A DNA stretch of 64,000 nucleotides from Diorhabda sublineata. Taxonomy: Eukaryota; Arthropoda; Insecta; Coleoptera; Chrysomelidae. The stretch is taken from contig NC_079477.1 in the NCBI RefSeq assembly GCF_026230105.1, forward strand, positions 16,807,001-16,871,000. Reading direction: 5' to 3'. The first letter of the stretch is position 1, and each line of letters starts with the position of its first letter. Below the pieces are notes generated by a model. That model ran no database searches. It saw nothing but the letters and a program-made list of their open reading frames with translations, and was not told the DNA's origin. Below, in pieces: positions 1-8,889 of this stretch. Both the position numbers and the translations under genes were made by a program.

Positions 1-1290
1 TGTGAGAAAAGGCCATCAAGACGGCACCATAGCGAAAGCACATAAGATAATTGAGAATAAGAATATAGGAAGAAGAAACTTAAATAATAAATTGCAAAAC
101 ACTTCGCTGCCATTCATAACGAAGTCATCAGGTATGTGTTCTTAACCACAGAGATAGAAATCTAAAAAATAGCTTTGTCACCTACGGAAAATAACAAGAA
201 ATTTCCAATAAAATATTATCTCATGTGTCAGTATATCAAAATAATCAATAATTTGTAGTGCAAAACGGAAACGTGTTATACTTGTATCAAAACAAAAATG
301 AAGCGTACACTGGAAACGGTAACAAGTAAAAAGATAATATCTAAGTACCAAAATATTACCATGATAATAAGAGTCACTCTTGTCGGAAAGATTGAAGTCG
401 TGCTTACAAAAGCGCGCCGAGACGACCCGACGCTCGCAGTTATTAAAAAACATTGAACATCAAAAATCTTGACCGAACTATTAAATACATCATACATATC
501 CTCATAAAATTTAAACAGATTGTTCCAAATTAGCAATCAATTTTTTTGGAGAATATCTATGTGTTATATTTTGGATTGCAAATTTAAATATAAAATAAAT
601 ACGCAACCTGACTTTTAGTCTTAAAAAATATTTAAGAGGAAACTCTCAACAAGGATGCATAAAAAGCACATATTTATATAACGCTTTATAAGTTTTACTC
701 TTACATTTTCGTTGCAACTAAATTCATTAAATTTTTCAACAAAGAATATTTCTAATATTTTGACATGAAATATGTATGTCAAATAATTTGAAATGTTCTA
801 CAATATTACTTGAAGGTAGAGCTTTTAGAATTAGAATATGTTTTATGCTCTAAAAAATTACATCTTCTTTATCCAAAGTGATTTCATCACTAAAAATTAT
901 ACAGGTAGTACAAAAGATTGCAGATTATATTTTTCAATAAAAAGCCAGTAATATAAGATAAAGCATAAAAACATTTCAAAAATTATTACTAGTTACGATC
1001 GATTTCTTTATATTTTTTTAGAATTATATTGAGCAAAACTGTTTTAATATCTTCTTCACAATTTGTACATTCAATCTCATAAAATTATTTCAAAGTAAAT
1101 ATTTTTTGAATGTACTAGAATATTCAATTGGAGTTGAATTTCTCGAATTTCCGTAACAATTTCTTACCAATCCAAAAAATTCTCTATTACAATGATTTAG
1201 TTCCCTTGTTAAATTAGATGAATATTTTTTGCATTTCAGGGTTTCATATAAAAATAACAAAAAAGTTATCGTTATGATCCAACCATTTAT
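1..1290. other. AT-rich non-coding stretch
   Basis: I see no recognisable gene, RNA or repeat family here. The short open frames near the left edge are low-complexity and resemble nothing I know. Confidence 0.6.
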
Positions 1291-1420
1291 AACCTAACCT
1301 AACCTAACCTAACCTAACCTAAACTAACCTAACATAACTTAACCTAACCTAACCCAACCCAACCTAACCCAACCTAATCCAACCTAACCAACCTTAACCC
1401 AACCTAACCCAACCTAACCA
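1291..1420. repeat. Interstitial insect telomere-type repeat (AACCT)n
   Basis: About 26 units of AACCT (TTAGG on the other strand), the canonical insect telomere repeat. The first ~30 bases are perfect units. The rest carries AACCC, AACAT and other variants, so the array is old. A 12-base sequence, aaccatttataa, occurs at 1281-1292 and again at 1416-1427, flanking the array like a duplicated target. That fits insertion of telomeric DNA at an internal break rather than a true chromosome end. Confidence 0.85.
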
Positions 1421-1880
1421 TTTATAAAATGCATAGTATTATTTTTACATTATTCATTTTTTTCACGTATGGCTTCATTTAATTATCTTCAAGTCCTTCA
1501 ACAAACATCTTATTTCTCAAAAAAATGGAATTGTTTCTTTGTGCCCATGGATGCGTGAAAGCGGTTAATGTGGCAAGAATTCAACAAATCAAATAAATCA
1601 GTGATTGTATAAATTTTACAGCAAGCGTTTCTTCTGGAGGCAAAACCTTTAAATCTATTTAAGTTATAGAGCAGCTGCAAGAGAGCGACTGAAGGCTTGC
1701 GATACCTTATTTTTTGACAACTAGGTACTTGGGAATATATTCTCGTCCATAAGTTTAGAGCAAAGTCTACTAGCTTTTCTCTTATTGTGATGACAAAAAT
1801 ATCTATATAACATTTTTTAACAACTATAAATCCATCCATCCAACAGAAAAGACCTAAAATCAAGAACATTTAAAAGAATA
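1421..1880. other. Non-coding stretch with an unassigned open frame
   Basis: A 119-codon minus-strand open frame (1510-1869) lies here. Its translation matches no family I recognise and shows no domain. I treat it as chance or as an undetected repeat fragment, not as a gene. Confidence 0.4.
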
Positions 1881-1882
1881 TA

Positions 1883-1999
1883 CAGTGCTTTTCAGATAAA
1901 AGTATCCACCTTTAATAACTTTTGTAATACTGGCATTTAGAAAAAATCCAAAAACACGTCAATTTATGTTGGAAGGGGCAAGCATTATGGCTTATTTAA
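1883..1999 (+). repeat. Left terminal inverted repeat of the 1.9-kb element
   Basis: Reverse complement of 2657-2773, with a few single-base differences such as AGTGC versus AGTCC near the tip. It includes the segment that encodes EGASIMAYL on the opposite arm. Confidence 0.85.
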
Positions 2000-2282
2000 A
2001 CTTACTGGAAAAGCCACCCCCTCACCCCTAGCAGCATCCCCTTTATTTTTTTAAATTACTTTTCATATTTTTTATGTAAAATTTGGATACTCCTCTTTGA
2101 GCTGATTTTAAAAATGTATAATGCTTGTAGGTTAAAGTGGTTAGTTTATGAGATAAACAATTTTTCTTTTAAGAGCACAAATTTTACTTATTATTTACTT
2201 TCACCTTATTTGCCTGTACTAAAATGGGTTGTACAACAGTTCAAACTCTTTAATCTTTTTAACTGTGCTATTTATTATGAAG

Positions 2283-2702
2283 TTACAATAAGTGTTCAAA
2301 ATAAGTACCATTCTCTTCCATACAATGGTATAATCTATTTTGAAATGCCTCTCTGACATTGCTTAATACGGCTGGATTTAATTGTCGACATTCACTTTCT
2401 ATCCTCTCTCGTAAATCATCCAGAGATTCTGGTTGGGTAGCATAAACTTTTGTTTTTAAATACCCCCATAATAAGAAGTCTAGGGGTGTTAAATCCGGTG
2501 ACCTAGGTGGCCACTCCATCATCTGCCCACTTCTACCTATCCAACGAGCGGGGAATGTTTCGTTTAAAAATTGTCGGACAGGCATAGCATAGTGTGGGGG
2601 AGCTCCGTCTTGTTGAAATACCAGTAAATCTTCGGAAAGGTTATCATCATTTTCTATTAAATAAGCCATAATGCTTGCCCCTTCCAATATAAATTGACGT
2701 GT
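2283..2702 (-). pseudogene. DDE transposase, C-terminal half
   Basis: Seen: a 134-codon open frame with FQQDGAPPHYA (second catalytic Asp) and WPPRSPDLTPLDFLLWGYLK (third catalytic acidic position), followed by a helical tail. These are hallmark blocks of an insect Tc1/mariner-superfamily transposase that is often predicted as an uncharacterised or DUF4817-type protein. The N-terminal DNA-binding region and the first catalytic Asp are absent, so it cannot encode an active enzyme. The complementary N-terminal half of a closely similar transposase occurs at 20.7-21.3 kb. The frame reads straight into the terminal repeat at 2657. Confidence 0.85.
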
Positions 2703-2773
2703 TTTTGGATTTTTTCTAAATACCAGTATTACAAAAGTTATTAAAGGTGGATACTTTTATCTGAAAAGGACTG
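2657..2773 (-). repeat. Right terminal inverted repeat of the 1.9-kb element
   Basis: Mirror of 1883-1999. The transposase reading frame runs out of the interior into this arm, so the arm has captured coding sequence. Confidence 0.85.
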
Positions 2774-2778
2774 TATAT

Positions 2779-4007
2779 TGTTATGGTATGATAATGTGTA
2801 ATGTTTATTTTTATAAATTTTATTTTAAATAAAATCAGATTTTTAATTTGGGTGCCATTAATAATTATTTGAATTTCTTTATTTTATTATGTTATTATCA
2901 TTTTTTTATTCTCAGGATATTATATTGTGAGGTCAAATTAAAAAATTTTATTGCGATAAATTGTTATGGTTATAAGGTCAGATTATAATAGTTTTAAGAC
3001 CGGGTCTGTTCTTTATAATGAATAAAATATTCAAAATATACAATTTCTTAACTAGCTATTACAATTATTTTATTTTACCAACATTCATTCATTCATTCAT
3101 ACTCGTAATTACACTCATAAAACTAAATTATATGGAAATGTGAACTCAAATATTATATACTAAAAGAAATACTTAAACTTAATAGAACAGTACCTTAAGT
3201 GTTTGTTATGTTGTATTTTTAATTTTTTTTTAAATTGGAAATTGTTACGGCCTTGCAGAATAAACAGATACTCCGCTTTAGTTCGTCTCCTGTTCTTTTC
3301 CTTTTCCCAACTTCTTTATCTTGGAAATTGTCCCTTTGTGAGTATTCTCACTTATTTCATTTTATTGAATTGTTTTCACTAATTTCTTATTACTACACTT
3401 ATACAATTATTAATTATCAATCCTTTGAATATTTGATGGCTTTTTTATCAAGATTTTAATTTTTAAAAATTTCAATTAAAATAATTTTACTCTTTTCTTT
3501 TCTTGCCAAAAAAATTTCTCCCGTTGTTGATTCTTTTCTTCATTGTTTTTTTTAACCAATGATATTTATTTTAAAAGTTAGTTACAAAATGGTCATTTCT
3601 AAATTTTTAAATTATTGTGACTTTATTCAAATAATATTATTCTATAATTTCTTTGTTGTATTTATTTCATTCCTATGTTATTAATTTTATCATTGCAGTT
3701 GTCAAAATTTTTATATTTTATCATTTATAACCTTAAAATTTATGTTGGTATGTCACATAAATTTTTGAAGTTGGTGCTCCTGTTTTTATCTGTCAATTTA
3801 TGGATTAAATTCTTTGATTATACAGGATTTGTCAAAATTAAATAATAATTTAGAATATAGTGTTGGCCAAAACTTAATATAAAGAATGTTATTTATTTTA
3901 TTGTGATAAACTGCTCTAAGTAACCTAATAATAGAACTGAACTTATTGCTTTATTTATATCTTATTATTATTTAATAATTTATTTTGGATATATTCATAC
4001 CATAACA
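2779..4007 (-). repeat. 3' LTR (left copy, 1229 bp)
   Basis: Direct repeat of 6061-7192. It keeps a ~70-bp stretch around 3765-3830 that the other LTR has lost. It contains a short ATTC tandem run near 3085-3102. Confidence 0.9.
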
Positions 4008-4200
4008 ACATTCCCAAAATTTGTTTTCTTGATTTATTTTATTTATAAAAGAAATAAGAAAACCAAATTTTAATTCTTCTTTATAAATTGTTCTCAATTA
4101 TTGTATTTTATTCCAATAATTATTTTGTGATAAATTCCCAGTTATAATTTTTTTAGTATTAATAAAATATCAATAAATTTATCAGTCATGTCCTTTCGTT

Positions 4201-4660
4201 TTATGTATAAAATCTATATAACTGATTAACATGGAAGATTCCTCTTATTCTCTCACTAATGGGATCTTTCAAAATGTAACTGTTGATTCCTTCCTCATTA
4301 CTAATAACGTAAGGTCCTTCAAATGGCAATTTTAGTTTTGCACATTTGTTGTCTCTTCTATTTGGTACCAGTAATGCTTTCAAAATTACTAGATCTCCTT
4401 TCTTAAATGTTACTCTTCTTTTTATTTCTTTTGATTTTCTTTTAACAAATTTTTCTTCAGCTCTTTTTAACTTTAAATTCACCTTTTCAACTAACTCATC
4501 ATATTTTTCTAAGTTTTTAGGTATCCATGGTCTATTTGGCAAAATATGTTTCATTAAAACAATAGGAGAAATTTCAGTTACTGTATTCGGTATTCCATTT
4601 AAATATTCTTCAATGCTTGGAAGCTGTTGTTCCCATTGTTATTTTGATTGTTGTTTCTCT
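4201..4660 (-). pseudogene. pol: Integrase C-terminal remnant of the LTR element
   Basis: The minus-strand frame reads WEQQLPSIEEYLNGIPNT, the last helix block of a gypsy integrase core, then HILPNRPWIPKN, a basic helix, and FKKGDLVILKALLVPN with a beta-rich GPYVIS..YILKDP tail. The last part is the SH3-like C-terminal domain that binds DNA. Catalytic DDE residues and everything 5' of them in pol are missing, so no integrase activity is possible. The joint to gag lies near 4650-4667 in a repetitive CAACAA-like tract, as expected for a deletion at short homology. Confidence 0.8.
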
Positions 4661-4667
4661 GATTATT

Positions 4668-5240
4668 TTAATTGTTTCTATAATTTATTCTTATATTTTG
4701 TTGTGAATTTTCATGTCTGATCAAATTTCTCTCTACTCTTTGTAGATACATAGATAATTGATCCAATTTTCTTATATTTTGTATTGCAATGGTCTCAGCC
4801 AATTCTGCCTTGAAATGCCTTGCTATGAACATAACGATTTCCTCCTCAGGGATTGGTGGTTCCAGATATTGTGTCATCGCATGTAGTTGGATTGCATAAT
4901 TGTTTAAACTATGGCTTCTATTTTCATCAAACTTTCCGAAATATAATTGTTCCCTGATGGTTGATTGAGTATTTTCCCCCCAGAAATATTGTAAAAATGC
5001 CGTTTCAAAATCTTGAAATTCCGACATATCTTTTTCCCTGGCAGAAAACCATATCAACGCATGATTTTCTAAATGATCTCTTATTATTTCCTTTATGTCT
5101 TCAATATTATTTATTCCTCTTATTCGATTTTTCAAAATTCTTATGAATATTTTTGTATGCAGTTTTTTAATATTTCCATCAAATTTTTGACTAGTTGCTC
5201 CATAAATTGTTTTTACTCCTCCAACATATTCCATACTCAT
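4668..5240 (-). CDS. gag: Gag capsid-like domain of the LTR element
   Basis: A 190-residue frame. It starts MSMEYVGGVKTIYGATSQKF and carries a retrotransposon-gag pattern: a W-F block (ALIWFSAREKDMSEFQDFE), FLQYFWGENTQSTIREQLY, then LNNYAIQLHAM and a Tyr/Leu-rich tail. That is the order seen in Ty3/gypsy capsids. No CCHC zinc knuckle follows; the frame stops in an Asn/Gln-rich tract where the pol deletion begins, so any nucleocapsid part is lost. The start overlaps the stop of the upstream coiled-coil frame by four bases. It is intact for its length and may still be supplied in trans for a non-autonomous family. Confidence 0.8.
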   Translation of the reverse strand: MSMEYVGGVKTIYGATSQKFDGNIKKLHTKIFIRILKNRIRGINNIEDIKEIIRDHLENHALIWFSAREKDMSEFQDFETAFLQYFWGENTQSTIREQLYFGKFDENRSHSLNNYAIQLHAMTQYLEPPIPEEEIVMFIARHFKAELAETIAIQNIRKLDQLSMYLQRVERNLIRHENSQQNIRINYRNN

Positions 5241-5950
5241 TCTTTTTTCTCAATTTGTTCTATTTTTCCTTGTATGTTCTTTATTTCCATTTTAAATTTC
5301 CTTTTTGTTTTATAATTCTCTTCTTCTGCTATCTTAAAACTCATTTTTATTTCTTTGTTCATCTCTTCCTCCATATCTTGTGTATTTTTATTCGTTTTCA
5401 TTATTTCTCTATCTAATTTCTTTATCTTCTCAGTATTTATTTCTATTTTCTTACTATTCCCACCTATTTCCATTTTTAATTCATTTTCATTTTTCTTAAT
5501 ATTTTCCATTTCTTTAGATTGTATTTCTTCCACTTCCATTAATCTTCCTAGCATTTCATCTCGAATTTCTTGTTTTGTTGTCTCTTGTATTTTGTTTTCA
5601 GCATAGCTTCTTACTTCTTCCAATTGTTTTCTCATATCTTCTATTTTCTCTTCCATTCTTTGACTATTTGTATTCATTTCTCGTTTTATTTCTTCTTTAG
5701 ATTCATCCATTTTTTTTATCATAATCTGGAACATACTCATTATATCCATCCTCTCTTTCTTTTTCTCTGAATTTTCTGCTGTTTGATTTTCTATCATTTC
5801 TTCTGTTTCAGTTCTCTTTGTTTCTTCATTATGGACTTGTTCCATATAATGTACTTGGAAATCACCCATTCCATGTCTCCTTTCTTCTTCATCTGATTCT
5901 CCTTCTGCTCTTATTTGTTTCCCATCTCTGAGTGTCATTCCTTTTCCCAT
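5237..5950 (-). CDS. gag: Gag N-terminal coiled-coil protein of the LTR element
   Basis: A 237-residue open frame beginning MGKGMTLRDGKQ, the first ATG after the primer site. It is extremely rich in Glu, Lys, Met and Ile, and nearly the whole length after residue ~60 is predicted by eye to be coiled coil. It would act in particle assembly upstream of the capsid domain. It ends at TGA overlapping the ATG of the next frame as ATGA (5240-5237), directly after a run of six A. The capsid half is therefore in the -1 frame and could be reached by frameshifting or by termination-reinitiation, or the break may be a simple mutation. It is not a host myosin-like protein: position, orientation and LTRs tie it to the element. 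Confidence 0.75.
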   Translation of the reverse strand: MGKGMTLRDGKQIRAEGESDEEERRHGMGDFQVHYMEQVHNEETKRTETEEMIENQTAENSEKKKERMDIMSMFQIMIKKMDESKEEIKREMNTNSQRMEEKIEDMRKQLEEVRSYAENKIQETTKQEIRDEMLGRLMEVEEIQSKEMENIKKNENELKMEIGGNSKKIEINTEKIKKLDREIMKTNKNTQDMEEEMNKEIKMSFKIAEEENYKTKRKFKMEIKNIQGKIEQIEKKE

Positions 5951-6038
5951 TTTTCTTGTTTAAATTTGTTATTACTGTAAACTCTTCAATGCCAAATTTT
6001 GTTATGTCCAATTTTTTTTATGCCCAATTTTTATATAT

Positions 6039-6056
6039 GCCCCACGTTGGGCGCCA
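6039..6056 (-). promoter_or_regulatory. Primer binding site, tRNA-Lys type
   Basis: On the minus strand TGGCGCCCAACGTGGGGC lies four bases inside the 5' LTR. From memory it is complementary to the 3' end of tRNA-Lys(CUU). This fixes the minus orientation of the element. Confidence 0.85.
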
Positions 6057-6060
6057 TTAT

Positions 6061-7192
6061 TGTTATGGTATGATAATGTGTAATGTTTATTTTTATAAAT
6101 TTTATTTTAAATAAAATCAGATTTTTAATTTGGGCGCCATTAATAATTATTTGAATTTCTTTATTTTATTATGTTTTATCATTTTTTTTATTTTCAGGGT
6201 ATTATATTGTGAGGTCAAATTAAAAAATTTTATTGCGATAAATTGTTATGGTTATAAGGTCAGTTATAATAGTTTTAAGACCGGGTCTGTTCTTTATAAT
6301 GAATAAAATATTCAAAATATACAATTTCTTAACTAGCTATTACAATTATTTAATTTTACAAACATTCATTCATTCATTCATACTCGTAATTACACTCATA
6401 AAACTAAATTATATGGAAATGTGAACTCAAATATTATATACTAAAAGAAATACTTAAACTTAATAGAACAGTACCTTAAGTGTTTGTTATGTTGTATTTT
6501 TAATTTTTTTTTTAATTGGAAATTGTTACGGCCTTGCAGAATAAACAGATACTCCGCTGTAGTTCCACTCCTGTTCTTTTCCTTTTCCCAACTTCTTTAT
6601 CTTGGAAATTGTCCCTTTGTGAGTATTCTCACTTATTTCATTTTATTTGTTTTCACTAATTTCTTATTACTACACTTATACAATTATTAATTATCAATCC
6701 TTTGAATATTTTATGCCTTTTTTATCAAGATTTTAATTTTTTAAATTTCAATTAAAATTATTTTACTCTTTTTTTTCCTGCCAAAAAAAATTTTTTTTTA
6801 ACCAATGATATTTATTTTAAAAGTTAGTTACTAAATTGTCATTTCTAAATTTTTAAATTATTGTGACTTTATTCAAATAATATTATTCTATAATTTCTTT
6901 GTTGTATTTATTTCATTCCTATGTTATTAATTTTATCATTGCAGTTGTCAAAATTTTTATATTTTATCATTTATAACCTTAAAATTTATGTTGGTATGTC
7001 ACATTTGTCAAAATTAAATAATAATTTAGAATATAGTGTTGGCCAAAACTTAATATAAAGAATGTTATTTATTTTAATGTGATAAACTGCTCTAAGTAAC
7101 CTAATAACAGAACTGAACTTATTGCTTTATTTATATCTTATTATTATTTAATAATTTATTTTAGATATATTAGATATATTCATACCATAACA
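6061..7192 (-). repeat. 5' LTR (right copy, 1132 bp)
   Basis: Direct repeat of 2779-4007 with a deletion near 7003 and another in the T-rich tract near 6780. On the minus strand it lies upstream of the primer site and gag, so it should hold the promoter. Confidence 0.9.
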
Positions 7193-7213
7193 ATATATAT
7201 ATATATATATATA
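7193..7213. repeat. (TA)n microsatellite
   Basis: A run of TA dinucleotides immediately outside the 5' LTR. Confidence 0.9.
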
Positions 7214-7230
7214 CAGTTAAAAAATCAACA

Positions 7231-7352
7231 TGTCATTAATTAATTAATATTTTCGGTGGTTTTGAATTTTTGAATTCTTGAATCCTATCAATTTAGAAAA
7301 TTTTATAAAAATGGAAACAATTCAAAACCACCGAAAATATTAATTAATTATT
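7231..7352. repeat. Inverted-repeat hairpin, ~30-bp arms
   Basis: The left arm (about 7231-7265, core ATATTTTCGGTGGTTTTGAA) is the reverse complement of about 7317-7352, with ~50 AT-rich bases between. It resembles a small MITE or a transposon terminus. No coding content. Confidence 0.75.
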
Positions 7353-7427
7353 GTAAGTGAAATTTTATGATTGTTATACATTTATACATATTTCTTATTT
7401 TGTGTTTGACCATAATTTCAGTCCCAG

Positions 7428-7466
7428 ACGATGAATACATAAGTATTCGAAAGCTCGGAAAATATA
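7428..7466 (+). other. Degenerate hammerhead-like stem-loop
   Basis: The sequence has CAGACGA, a 6-bp stem GAATAC/GTATTC around a short loop, then CGAAAGCTCGG. The order mimics a hammerhead core (CUGANGA, stem II, GAAA), but one core base differs. A related, more decayed stretch ending ATTCGAAAGCTTGG is near 9541-9581. Confidence 0.25.
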
Positions 7467-7519
7467 TTAGTTAGTCCACTTTGGTGGTGTTTCGTTGCCA
7501 CGTTCCCAATAAGAAACCG

Positions 7520-7522
<3 letters not shown>

Positions 7523-7558
<36 letters not shown>
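7523..7558. repeat. (TA)n microsatellite
   Basis: About 18 TA units. Confidence 0.9.
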
Positions 7559-7559
<1 letters not shown>

Positions 7560-7561
<2 letters not shown>

Positions 7562-8560
7562 TGGTTAATTAAGTTTCAAGATATATTCGTAGTAACCAAA
7601 TTGAAATTCGGTAACTAAATTCGAAGATTCAAAAGTCTAGAAACTGTGCGTTGAAAAAGAAGTCATTTTCTCAGATTTTGTAGGTAATAATACGACATTA
7701 TTCATTTGAACTTTATTATAAATCTAATACATCCTATTACACCCCAAAAAAGCATGAGGTATGGTTAGATTGGTAGGCATAATTTTTATGGTTTTCATTT
7801 TCATCCAAAATGTAATCAATCAAAATATATAGGATTAACCAACAAATCTATACCTCAGCGACAAAGAATAGGAAATGACAATTTAAAAATTTAGGTAATT
7901 ATTACCCCAATCTTCAATGGTAACTTGTTATTTAGTTGTTTAGTAGTTTAGTAACTTGCTATTATTTAGTATTTAGTTTTTCTTAAACTTTAGTTTAATA
8001 AAATATGAGTACATAAATTCGGTTTACGATTGCATATCAGTAATTTACATGTTATTGTGACAATCAAACGGGAACCTCTGCTATTTAGAAACTTCAAGCC
8101 AGTAGATAATCTTATGAATGCCTGCGAATATTTTCACAAGTTCGTCTGTTCAATATATTTTCATAAAATGTGCTTCATCTTCCAATATTTCATTCAAATA
8201 AAAAACATTTTTATCTTCTCTTCTCAATTTTGTATCTACCTTAATTATAAATTCCTTCAACAAATAATTTCATTTCTCTTCATAACTTAATATTTCCTAA
8301 CGTTCTACCAAATTCATACAATGTTTTGTTTCTTTGAATATAGGTACTACTACTGTGCAACAAAATCAAAGAAGTCGGAAAATATCGTAATGTTATACCC
8401 GAGGTTGGTTCTTTGAATTTTGAAATGACAACTGTGAATCCATTGCTGGCTCTTACTCGAGATATTTTCTTCCATGATTGCTGAAGTTATCTAAAATTGA
8501 AGAATTTTTTGGTCGCTAGTTTTGAAGCAAGGCTCTTCCATTGACGGACTTCCTGTAATT
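7560..8560. other. AT-rich non-coding stretch
   Basis: No gene recognised. A weak inverted pair, TGAGGTATGGTTAGATTGGT-like (7755-7775) and ACCAACAAATCTATACCTCA (7837-7856), may be a worn small element. Confidence 0.4.
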
Positions 8561-8599
8561 ATGAGTCCCCTTTTTTCTAAAAGTAAATTTTATGTTAGG

Positions 8600-8889
8600 C
8601 CTCGTACGATGAATAAATATAAAGCTGTTTCCTCTTTTCTCTTTCCTAAACTGAAAAAAAGTTTAGAGGGTCTTAAATTTTCTTCAAACGAGGAGGTAAC
8701 AAAAGCTGTGGAGGTCTGGTTTGCATAGCAAGAAGAAACAGTTTTTTTGAAAGGGCTAGGGACGTTACAGGTTCGCTGTAATAAATGTATCCAAATTAAG
8801 AGGAGAATATGTTGAGTAATAAAATATTTTGACATCGAAATTTTGTTTGGTTCTATAGTAGGCTAAGAATTTTTCAATATGTCCTCGTA
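8600..8889 (+). pseudogene. Mariner transposase C-terminus plus 3' end
   Basis: The frame reads FLFPKLKKSLEGLKFSSNEE, then VTKAVEVWFA, and after an in-frame stop FLKGLGTLQVRCNKCIQ. This is the typical end of a mariner transposase (third catalytic region already passed, helix with paired Trp/Phe, then a Cys-Ile block). The stretch CTAAGAATTTTTCAATATGT and CCTCGTA ending at 8889 looks like a mariner terminal repeat (TACGAGG.. on the other strand). The upstream catalytic domain is not recognisable. It is dead by truncation and stops. Confidence 0.7.

Larger units (their letters stand above)
1881..2775 (-). mobile_element. Tc1/mariner-superfamily element with long inverted ends
   Basis: The two ends are near-perfect inverted copies of ~117 bp: 1883-1999 and 2657-2773, differing at only a few positions. 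Both begin CAGTGCTTTTCAGATAAA-like and are flanked by TA (1881-1882 and 2774-2775), the usual target duplication of this superfamily. The interior carries only the C-terminal part of a transposase on the minus strand, and the inner part of each inverted arm is itself transposase coding sequence. The element therefore looks like an internally deleted or rearranged non-autonomous derivative. An LTR retrotransposon starts three bases beyond the right TA. Confidence 0.8.
2779..7192 (-). mobile_element. Ty3/gypsy-like LTR retrotransposon, pol-deleted
   Basis: Two long direct repeats, 2779-4007 and 6061-7192, both start TGTTATGGTATG and end CATACCATAACA (TG..CA, with imperfectly mirrored 12-base tips). 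The element is read on the minus strand: the 5' LTR is on the right, then a tRNA-Lys-type primer site, a two-frame gag (5950-4668), the extreme C-terminus of integrase, and the 3' LTR. Protease, reverse transcriptase, RNase H and most of integrase are missing, with a deletion joint near 4650-4667. The LTRs differ by few substitutions plus a ~70-bp deletion in the right copy, so insertion is fairly recent. A 4-base ATAT flanks both ends (2775-2778, 7193-7196), although low-complexity TA on the right makes this uncertain. Confidence 0.9.

Noticed and set aside
1510..1869. 119-codon minus-strand open frame as a gene
   Set aside because: No recognisable domain, no splice or regulatory context, and a composition typical of chance AT-rich frames.
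5237..5950. Host myosin-like coiled-coil gene
   Set aside because: It lies between the primer site and the capsid frame of an LTR element in the matching orientation; gag is the simpler reading.
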